Below are positions 56,907-64,000 of a stretch of 64,000 nucleotides of DNA, piece after piece. How positions within the stretch are numbered: the first letter of the stretch is position 1; every line of letters begins with the position of its first letter. The stretch is taken from the NCBI GenBank assembly GCA_026210745.1, contig CP110630.1, forward strand, positions 6,572,001-6,636,000, in the 5' to 3' direction. Made by a program: the position numbers and the translations under genes. The notes beneath the pieces were generated by a model that was not told where the DNA came from, made no database searches, and was given only the letters and a program-made list of their open reading frames with translations. Source of the DNA: Exobasidium rhododendri. Taxonomy: Eukaryota; Basidiomycota; Exobasidiomycetes; Exobasidiales; Exobasidiaceae.

Positions 56907-57242
56907 GGTGTGGTACGCTCAAAGGTCGATGCAAGAGGAGAGTGACAGGGCGTGGTGAGGGCGTCTCCAAAAGGAGGAGAATGCTTCTTTCTCCGCTTAT
57001 GCGTTGAGTCACCCTTTTTTTGCCTTTCGGTGGCTCGGATGCTAAAACCGATGTGTCACGTGATAGGCTTCGGCATCCAATGAAGGCGATTCTATTGGCG
57101 ATCCTTGGCCACGAATGTTCGAAGCTCAAAATCAGGTCGTGTTTGTATAGAAAGCACGCTAAGACAAGATCAACTTCCCAGTCGCGACCTCGCGTGGAGT
57201 GTGCGTGTGTGTGTGGAGGGCGGAAGCGAGGACGGTCATATC
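56907..57242. promoter_or_regulatory. LEU1 upstream region with a TCACGTGA palindrome
   Basis: 336 bp upstream of LEU1. A perfect eight-base palindrome TCACGTGA (57056-57063, core CACGTG 57057-57062) sits 150 bp before the LEU1 ATG. CACGTG is the recognition core of Cbf1-type bHLH regulators, which act on amino-acid and sulfur genes in fungi. Binding here is inferred from the motif only. No clear Leu3-type CCG-N4-CGG was found. Confidence 0.4.
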
Positions 57243-57494
57243 ATGGCCATTGTTCGACAACGGGCAGACCAAGTTGCCAAGGACATGATCAGACGTCATC
57301 TCGCGGCAAACGAACGACAACTCCAACACACTCCGTACATCCATCATGAACGACAAGAATATCATTACCCACAGCAAGCACCACAACAACAACAACAACA
57401 CCTCCATCATCAACATCATCACTATCAACGACAACAGTTCCAATCACAGTATGCCTCTCACTCAATGCAACTCCAGCCAATCTCTCCCTTCTAA
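57243..57494 (+). CDS. Possible small Gln/His-rich protein (83 aa)
   Basis: An 83-codon ORF with an ATG in good context (ATCATGG) runs divergently from LEU1. The first 30 residues (AIVRQRADQVAKDMIRRHL) look like a normal amphipathic helix, which argues against pure chance. The rest is low-complexity Gln/His (CAA, CAT and CAC codons). There is no signal peptide or known family. It could be a real small protein, the visible exon of a larger gene, or translated leader of something unseen. Confidence 0.35.
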   Translation: MAIVRQRADQVAKDMIRRHLAANERQLQHTPYIHHERQEYHYPQQAPQQQQQHLHHQHHHYQRQQFQSQYASHSMQLQPISPF

Positions 57495-57613
57495 ATATGC
57501 TCCTCCCCTTCCCTTGTGTCCCTTGCGTATTCAACGATATTACAATGCTCTCAAACAATGATGGTGTGATAGTGATGATGATTATAATATAAGTGTATGA
57601 GTAAAATAGCGAA

Positions 57614-58279
57614 TTACAGGAAGTTACGCTTCATCCAGTCAGAGAACGAAAATTTCCATCCGTAGTGTTCCGATAGGTATTTGAGGCTCAGGCAACCGAT
57701 GATCAGAAGACCGAAATATGAAAAGCCTTTCTTGAAGTGACTTGCCATTCTTACGCCTTTGCACAACAATGCGAACCAAGCTAGACTGAATCCAGCGACC
57801 CAAGGGAATGATCCGGGAAACTTGTAGTATAGTGTTAGTAAAAGCTACAGCGCTCGTTTGTTCAATCGTTATTAACTCACCTGAACGGCAAATGATCCAA
57901 AGACATAGAATACCAGAACAGCGATAAACACAAAGACTTCGAAGGTGTGGTTGAGAATAAGCGGAAACGTTGTAATAAACCAGGATTGAGTCTTGGTGTC
58001 AGGGTCTGCCATGCTCCATCCTCCCATTAGGAGGATACACGCTAATCTCGCTTGCGACAACTCCAGTCATAGCCATATGATCCTCTCAAGCGCTCACAAG
58101 GCGCTCTTTTCCGTCCGTCGCTCACGGTCGATGCGGTAGTCCAAGGTAAGTATAGGTCGAGTATGTAGAGCGAGAGAAAAAGCAGTATACAGCAGCGCAA
58201 TGGAGACGGAGATAATTAAAGTCACTCCGGTCCACGCAGAGCATGTGTCTGGTTCATGTGTCTGATTGGCGTCAGTCAT
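57614..58279 (-). CDS. Polytopic small membrane protein of unknown function (192 aa)
   Basis: Three exons: complement(57614..57844, 57881..58046, 58098..58279), with introns of 36 and 51 nt; 192 aa. The 36-nt intron is very short. If the later AG at about 57821 is used instead, the intron is 60 nt and the protein loses eight residues. Four hydrophobic helices are visible: VTLIISVSIALLYTAFSLAL, LLACILLMGG, FEVFVFIAVLVFYVFGSFAV and FPWVAGFSLAWFALLCKGV. A fifth partial one (FGLLIIGCLSL) precedes a basic aromatic C-terminus (DWMKRNFL). The exon 1/2 acceptor (GCGAG|A) was chosen because it alone keeps the frame. Family not recognised; ER or other endomembrane location is a guess. Confidence 0.6.
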
Positions 58280-59186
58280 CGTTCCTGTCCCTGGCTCTCT
58301 ATATTCTCAAGAAAGGGAAGAGAAATATGGCTGCACCTTTAATGTTGCGCAGTCAGATACGCTGGTCAATATAATCAATACTGTCTCTTTTCTGCCCTTT
58401 CCTTGGCTATATTCTTGGCAATAAAAGCAGTCTCGGAAAATTTAATTCTACCGCGATGTAATTTTATTCGCAGGCAAAAAAGGACCCACATTTGGACTTT
58501 TGCATTATTCGTACACGCGGACAATATTTTCTGCTTTAATTGAACCTGACATTGGGCTTCGGTAGAATTGACCCGGAGAAAGTCGAGCAAGCGGAAGAGA
58601 AGCAAGCAAGCAATACGGCGAAAAAAGTCTACTGTACTTGTGAACGTAGCGCAAGAGTGCGTGGGGGCTTTATAGGCTTATTCCCGATTTGGAGGATTTC
58701 TTCCGATAATACGAATCAAATTCAAAGTCCAAGAAACGGGAAAAACCCGCAAACCTTTAAATTAGGTAGGATGGGGGTCACGGCAGTATGGCCGGCATTG
58801 CATAATTAAACCCTGCTGTGTACCGTAGAGGCGAGAGCGAGAAAATGCAAGTGGGGGGATGTGCATTGATGTGTGTGCGAAGTTGTAGAGTAGAAGAAAA
58901 TACTGTAACAAAAGTGTTTGCGAGGGACTAACAGGATCTTTTGCTGCATATAGGCGTGCCTGCAGAGGACTGATTCTGCGCTTTGATGGGCGGGCAAGTG
59001 AACAGAAAGAAGGTAAAAATTTAAAAGAGGCAAACATTAGGGATTATCCACAAAGGACGGTGCTGTGCTTGATACTCATATACCATCCTTGCCGGCGTCT
59101 TCCCACCCCCACCCCCAACCCCCCCTTCCTTCCTCCTCCAGACATCCCCACCGACCTGCCAGTAAGTAGGAAAAGGAAAGCTTGGG
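58280..59186. other. Long divergent gap, AT-richer than its surroundings
   Basis: 907 bp. The part from about 58370 to 58810 is visibly AT-rich compared with the genes around it and contains a perfect hairpin (CGGG-AAAAA-CCCG, 58737-58749). An 89-codon ORF on the plus strand (58540-58809) has no motif and poor codon character. The 3' part is a C-rich tract (59103-59125) in the aquaglyceroporin leader. No transposon termini, target duplications or tRNA fold were found by eye. Confidence 0.5.
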
Positions 59187-60989
59187 ATGACGTCGACACC
59201 CTCGAGCATGCATGGCAGTCATGTCATGGCCGGTGACGTCGCCTACGAGGTGAATCTCGAATCAGGCAACAACAGCTTGCGAAACTTCGACTTGGAGCCG
59301 GTGGATCAGCACACCAAAGTGCACTCATCTTCGGCGATCGTAAAGGACAAGAAGACAGGCAGACATTACAAGAAGGTGGAGAAGCCGGTGTTCAGTCTGG
59401 CGAGAAGCAAAGGAGCAGCCCGAGTGGACCACAGTGACTACCATGGTGCCCCGATCGGACTAGGTCATTCCATGCCAAATAGTCGGAGAACTTCCATCGA
59501 CGAGAGTACTAGAGGAGGAGGGGTCAGTGTTCCTGCTGATCCTAATGCTTATCTGCTGAATCAGATACGATTGATGATCAGAGAAGAGGTGCGAACCGCT
59601 ACAGTGGGACACGCTGATCAGCTTCGCCAACACATGGACGATGCCATTGAAAAGGTCGCGGCACCAGAAGAACAAAAGGAGGGTGCGAACAAGAGCTTGA
59701 AGAAGAGTACAGAGACATCGTACAAGGTGACAGAGGCCAGTTCTGAAGACCTCACATTAGATGAAGAAGAGGAGGACTTTAAATTTCCAAATCCATGGGC
59801 TCGCATTCGTCATAAATTGCGCGAGCCATTTGCAGAGTTCTTGGCCTGCTTCATCCTCATCACATTCGGAGACGGCATCAACGTTCAGGTGACTGCATCT
59901 GCTCTGTACGACGCAGCTTCGCCCAAAGGTAGCTACCTATCGATCAGTTTCGGTTGGGGCATTGGAGTGATGATGGCAATCTACGTTGCAGGAGGTGAGT
60001 ACTTTTTGCTTGTCCAACTCGATCGAGGGCTGTCCGTTGATCTTTGCCTGTCCTTTGTCCAGGCATTTCGGGAGGTCACATCAACCCTGGTGTCACTCTT
60101 GTCCTTGCGATATTTCGTGGCTTTCCATGGCGCAAGGTCCCTGGCTACATCATTGCACAATTGTTGGGTGCTATGTGTGGGGCGTTGTGCATCTATGGCC
60201 TCTACGCGGTTCCCTTGCGCATCATTGACCCCGATCAAACCGAACTTACGGCTTCGCTCTTCACTACTTTTCCTGCCACCTTCTTGCGAGGCTCTGCCAA
60301 GCTGCATGCTTGGACAGCTTTCAACGAGATATACGCCACTGCTAGTGAGTGTCAAAAGAAAGAAAAAGGAAGGAAACAGTCCCGGCAACGATGCCGAAGG
60401 GGCAGTCAGATTGACTAGCTGACGATAATACACCCCTCCACAGTACTGATCATCGTGGTCTTGGCCATTGGCGACTCAGGGAATGCGCCGCCTACCGAGG
60501 GTATGGCCCCTCTTGTGCTGATGTGGCTGATTACCGGCATCGGTGCTACATTGGGCTGGCAGACGGCATACTGTGAGTAGCGAGGGCAGTATTTTGAGGA
60601 AGAAGGGCAGGTGGTGAATCGCTGGAGTTCAAGTCGCGAACGAAGATGGCGTTGGCATTTGCCAGACTGTGCCCAAGATTAGTGTCGGTACTGATTTTTC
60701 CTCCTTCCTTTTGCTACACGTACCTTCGCCAGCCGTCAACCCTATTCGAGATTGGGGTCCACGAATTGCACTCACGATTGTCGGCTACAAAGGCCTGTGG
60801 AGCTTCCAAGGTGGTTACTTTGCTTATACACCGCTAGCCAGCAGTCTGACTGGTGCCCTGACCGGAGCGTTCATCTACGATTTGCTCATCTACACTGGCG
60901 GAGAAAGCTGGCTGAACAAGCCCTGGTCCTGGAATAGACCGCAAGCACCTGCCATGTCAAAGAAGAAGATGCCTATGGCGATTGATTGA
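59187..60989 (+). CDS. Aquaglyceroporin (MIP family, Fps1-like) with long N-terminal tail
   Basis: Four exons (59187..59994, 60063..60344, 60444..60572, 60733..60989), 491 aa. A channel for glycerol and/or water. About 200 cytosolic residues precede the first membrane helix ([17 protein letters not shown]). The two pore half-helix motifs are GGHINPGVT (NPG in place of NPA) and [11 protein letters not shown] (NPI in place of NPA), both keeping the Asn, and the second keeping the selectivity-filter Arg-Asp. The 160-nt third intron is the longest in the window. Its removal gives LGWQTAYSVNPIRD, aligning position for position with the Fps1-type loop. Ser/Thr-rich tail segments may be regulatory phosphosites. 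Substrate preference for glycerol is inferred from family type. Confidence 0.9.
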
Positions 60990-61720
60990 GGAGGGGCGAA
61001 ATGAGAGGAAAAGCAGGGCCGGATTGGCCACTCCGATCGGCCCACTTCTGTCCCTTTTCCCCACACTACTTCGCCAGAGCAAACTTACACGAGTGCTGGT
61101 CGTGCCATTTCCCAAGGAGCTGCATCCTGTCGCTCTGCTTTCTTTTTCTCTCGCTCCTCTTGCCCAGACACTCGCACTTCACACAATCACAATTTGTATC
61201 ATCCATCATGCCACGACCATTGACCGTAGAAATACACAAATCAATTTAGCGCCAAACTCAATCTCGTATTTATCTTTTTGTGTTGATCACATACGAAAAG
61301 TCAAAGAGCAGAAGCACCACAATATAAATAATTTCGAGGATCTGTCTCGCGGTGTCTTTTTTAATTCAATGCACGGGAGTAAAGCGCTAGTAAGAGACGA
61401 TCATTTAGACTCCTAGGAAAAGATCTTATGTGCTGAAAAGGGGGTGAAAGGTTGCCTTTTGCAGAGTGATTTGCTTCCGAGATGACCACTTCCGACGAGC
61501 ATCGTCCTGATGCGGTCAGGTTGACTTGATCAAAGTTCGTCCTTTCGACTTCCAGAGCATTTCTTGACAGACATATAAGGCGAGCCAAGACGTTTCGAGA
61601 GAGGCCCCCCCTTTTCTCTCCCACACAACAATCATCTACTAGATCTTCATACTCATCTTCCCCCAACCAAAGTCAGACCCACATCAACCTTTCACATCAA
61701 CTTCTTCTCCACTGATCGGC
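60990..61720. other. Intergenic region between aquaglyceroporin and the single-span protein gene
   Basis: 731 bp on the leading side of the next gene. TATAA at 61574-61578 lies about 145 bp upstream of the next ATG, followed by an 8-C run, and could be its core promoter. The ORFs across it (up to 144 codons) have random codon use. Confidence 0.5.
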
Positions 61721-62284
61721 ATGCCTTCTATCAGCATTCAAGCAAGACAAGCCTACGGCCAAGTCACCTCTGGACTCGTGCACACCAGTAGCAGCGTCGA
61801 CTCCGCTACCAAGGCGGCTTCCTCTTCACTACCACAGTCTTCCATCATCGGAGTAGTGGCTGTCATCTTGGCTTTGGTGTTCTTCTCCGTCTTTTCGGCT
61901 TGGCGAAGTTGTGCTCGAAGAGCAAAGCTCAGAGGAGCTGCTCGTGAACATGAGACCAAGGAAGCAGAAGACAAAGTCAAAGAGTGGGTCTTGTCGACGT
62001 CCAGTGTCATCACTGTGCAAGAACCGGCGTACGTTCTGCCCAACATCCACAGTCGTGCCATCGATCGAAGAGGAAGTGACAGCACGCTCGTCTCTGATGA
62101 TGAATGGAGTGTCCACTACCTCGGAGAAGCGGAGGATGAGTTACAAGCCTCCCAACTACACCATCAAAACAACGCAATTCAAAACGCTGGTCGTCATTGT
62201 CCTGCTCAACAGAATCGAATTGAATCAATCAACACCTACATTTGCGAGACGCACCTCACTCCAGTCGCAGCATACACACGATGA
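61721..62284 (+). CDS. Single-span membrane protein (187 aa), family unknown
   Basis: Intronless, ATG at 61721. A Ser/Thr-rich first 40 residues, then one strong membrane helix at about 42-62 (SIIGVVAVILALVFFSVFSAW), a basic stop-transfer segment (RSCARRAKLR), and a hydrophilic cytosolic tail. No cleavable signal peptide, so the helix itself would be the anchor (Ser/Thr part outside). The layout recalls fungal surface sensors and Skg6/Axl2-like anchors, but I see no sequence identity strong enough to name it. The tail holds RRGSDST, a candidate basophilic kinase site. Confidence 0.65.
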   Translation: MPSISIQARQAYGQVTSGLVHTSSSVDSATKAASSSLPQSSIIGVVAVILALVFFSVFSAWRSCARRAKLRGAAREHETKEAEDKVKEWVLSTSSVITVQEPAYVLPNIHSRAIDRRGSDSTLVSDDEWSVHYLGEAEDELQASQLHHQNNAIQNAGRHCPAQQNRIESINTYICETHLTPVAAYTR

Positions 62285-62566
62285 TCCTACGTCCCAGCAT
62301 ATCGGCATGGCTTTGCTTCCACTTCGACTCCGACTCCTTCCTTTTTGGAATGGCATGACAACTTTTATGAGACCCTCGAACGATATCTATTACGCCCACG
62401 TTTTGCTTCCACGATACTACTATACACTGTGTATATGCCACTTGCTCCCCCTTCTCCCTCTCAGCTCTTTGCAGCATTGTATTATTTAATGCTTCGGCAG
62501 AACCTTTTCTGTTTCCTAGAAAAGCCAGAAATGAATATTTTGAACTCTCGTTTCCTTCCCTGCTCT

Positions 62567-63424
62567 CTACTCTGCCCCTTTCCAAAGGATGTCTTCTATG
62601 CTCTTTATTCGGGTTGCTGGCTCCATGACGTGCTGCAGAAGGTATCGTCCATTCGGAATGTCGTTGTTGTCGGCTGCACAGTCAAGTCAGTACACGCTGT
62701 ACTGACAATATCTTTCACAAAGTGTACTCTTTTTCTCTCTCTCACCTCTCCACGTCGCCTCCTCTTCATCCTTTCCAACACCGGTGGCCACATGTCGCAC
62801 GATCAAACGAGCACGACTGATCACCTCATCACACTCCACTACCCATCTCTCATCATACATGGACGCAGCTCTTGCCCACTCCCCTTCATTGATGTTTGCA
62901 TACAGACCTTCAAAGATGACGAAGCGGTGGTGAGATGAGATCTGTATGTCGCCAGCGATTGGGTCTTTCAGCCGATGAGAAAAGGAAGGGGCTTCCATCG
63001 TTGCGTCTGCTGGCAATGACCGCACTTTCGCGACAAAGTCAGCAAAGGCCTGTAGGAATGAGAGTGATTTCAACGTTGAGGAGGATCTGACGACCAAAAC
63101 TTCACGACTCCAACGGCATCTCACCTTGCCGTCAAAAGTCCAAGCCGCACCTCGTTTATCCCTCGCCAGCTGTGGGTCTGGCATAGCTTCCAGCTGAGCT
63201 CGTGTGAGATGCCAGCCGTCCATTCCTACGACGATAGCGACTTCCCCCTCTTCTCCTCCATTAAGTCGCGAGATGACGTGCCTTGCGAGCTGACTCTTGC
63301 CGCTCCCTGGAACACCGCATAGACCGACTAGGATCCTCTCCTCTCGGTGTGCATGCGATGCCGAGGACGTCTCATTGGCCCGACGGAGCAGACCTTCGAC
63401 CAATCTTGCGACCACTTCATCCAT
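62567..63424 (-). CDS. YFH7-like P-loop kinase (uridine/pantothenate kinase superfamily)
   Basis: Three exons: complement(62567..62673, 62746..63049, 63125..63424), in phase; 236 aa. The Walker A motif GVPGSGKS is at residues 37-44. Next come VVGMDGWHLTRAQL (the DGWH-type substrate motif of this kinase group), GAAWTFD, and VIFEGLYANI (Walker B region). The last exon is not in the same frame as exon 2; joining it restores ADNNDIPNGRYLLQHVME, the C-terminal block typical of Yfh7 homologues, and replaces the run-on reading to 62687. The cellular substrate of Yfh7 is not established, so a precise function is not claimed. Confidence 0.88.
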
Positions 63425-63629
63425 CCCTTAGCTCGCCAGACGAAGAGCCAGTCCTGTCTTATAATTTAGATTTAAAGAAGGGTCGGAGACAACTGCTCCG
63501 ATCGGGAGAATAACGCGCTGAGAAGAACCCTAAAGTGGGGGAATTGTAGTTTCTGGACCTGTAGCTTTCCTGCTGTAACAACTACGACCAACTTCTGACG
63601 CCCGACACCTGAGTAGCGAGAGCAAGAAC

Positions 63630-64000
63630 ATGAGCTGCTCTTCTCCATTGCCTTCGACGTCATCTATCCTTGGCACCGCCGCCGCCTCTTCGTCCTTTAT
63701 CTGTCCGCGGATCCGTCACTTTGTCAGTGGGACGTTCAACAGTCCATTCCTACACCTCTTTTCTTTCGACACCTTGACTCGATCTCTCTCGCTCTTGTCG
63801 ACCTTGCCAGGGTATGGTCCGCACTCTTTCCTGACGGTAGGCAGAACATCGAATGCAGGAGCTGGAATCTTGGTAGACACAGTGTATGCAACGACATGGG
63901 CAGAAACGCCAGAGCTCATTGCTTGGCGAGTCAATTGGGACCAACAGGAAGTGAAGGGACTGGAATGGCTCGGGAACGTACCGATCAGTGAGTCCCAGAA
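63630..64000 (+). CDS. 5' end of a gene cut by the window edge, product not recognised
   Basis: An ATG at 63630 opens a frame of at least 120 codons that is coding-like to about 63988, where a GTGAGT donor probably begins an intron (exon ends ...NVPI). The first about 40 residues are Ser/Ala/Thr-rich and acid-poor, so a targeting sequence is possible. The rest (HSFLTVGRTSNAGAGILVD; WAETPELIAWRVNWDQQ) shows ordinary globular composition. I do not recognise the family. Divergent from the YFH7-like gene, 205 bp away. Confidence 0.6.
   Translation, partial: MSCSSPLPSTSSILGTAAASSSFICPRIRHFVSGTFNSPFLHLFSFDTLTRSLSLLSTLPGYGPHSFLTVGRTSNAGAGILVDTVYATTWAETPELIAWRVNWDQQEVKGLEWLGNVPISESQ

Noticed and set aside
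58737..58749. Hairpin CGGG-AAAAA-CCCG considered as a tRNA arm or terminator
   Set aside because: No matching acceptor stem, anticodon loop or T-arm around it. Bacterial-type terminators do not apply here.
58540..58809. 89-codon plus-strand ORF in the AT-rich gap
   Set aside because: No motif, weak codon character, and no transposase-like segment. Not annotated as a gene.

Overview
The window is nuclear DNA from a filamentous or yeast-like fungus, most likely a basidiomycete. The smut relatives (Ustilaginomycotina) are my best guess. The grounds are spliceosomal introns of about 50-160 nt with GTRAGY donors, compact intergenic spaces, and typically fungal genes: initiator-tRNA ribosyl-phosphate transferase, Zn2Cys6 factor, isopropylmalate isomerase, Fps1-type aquaglyceroporin, and secreted proproteins with Kex2-like sites. 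The species cannot be named from the sequence alone. All exon joins were worked out by hand from splice signals, codon phase and family conservation.

Left part (1-25.5 kb), conserved housekeeping genes: a truncated 3' gene end; a DNAJC11-type J-protein divergent from RIT1; flap endonuclease FEN1 in nine exons; a Rad60/Esc2 SUMO-like protein divergent from the TFIIIB subunit BRF1; a mitochondrial rhomboid protease; the nonsense-mediated-decay factor UPF2 divergent from a very large FAB1 phosphatidylinositol-phosphate kinase; and the calcium sensor NCS1.

Middle part (25.6-46.3 kb): a HAD phosphatase with a six-base first exon, 2-oxoglutarate dehydrogenase E1, an unrecognised 518-aa protein, a tandem pair of secreted His/Asp-rich proproteins, ribosomal protein eL43, a small membrane protein, an ER cyclophilin ending in KDEL, glycogen synthase and a poly-Q Zn2Cys6 regulator.

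Right part (47.5-64 kb): the most unusual feature is a head-to-tail array of four intronless, strongly diverged paralogues (47504-54208). All four have mitochondrial-type N-termini, and I know no family for them. After the array come LEU1, a polytopic membrane protein of unknown role, an aquaglyceroporin with a long N-terminal tail, a single-span membrane protein, a YFH7-like P-loop kinase, and a gene cut by the right edge.

Two local gene expansions stand out as possible undescribed systems: the four-gene mitochondrial array, and the secreted His/Asp-rich pair, which shares a Cys-Glu-Ser-Ile motif just ahead of a histidine tract. I see no rRNA, tRNA, CRISPR or intact transposon.
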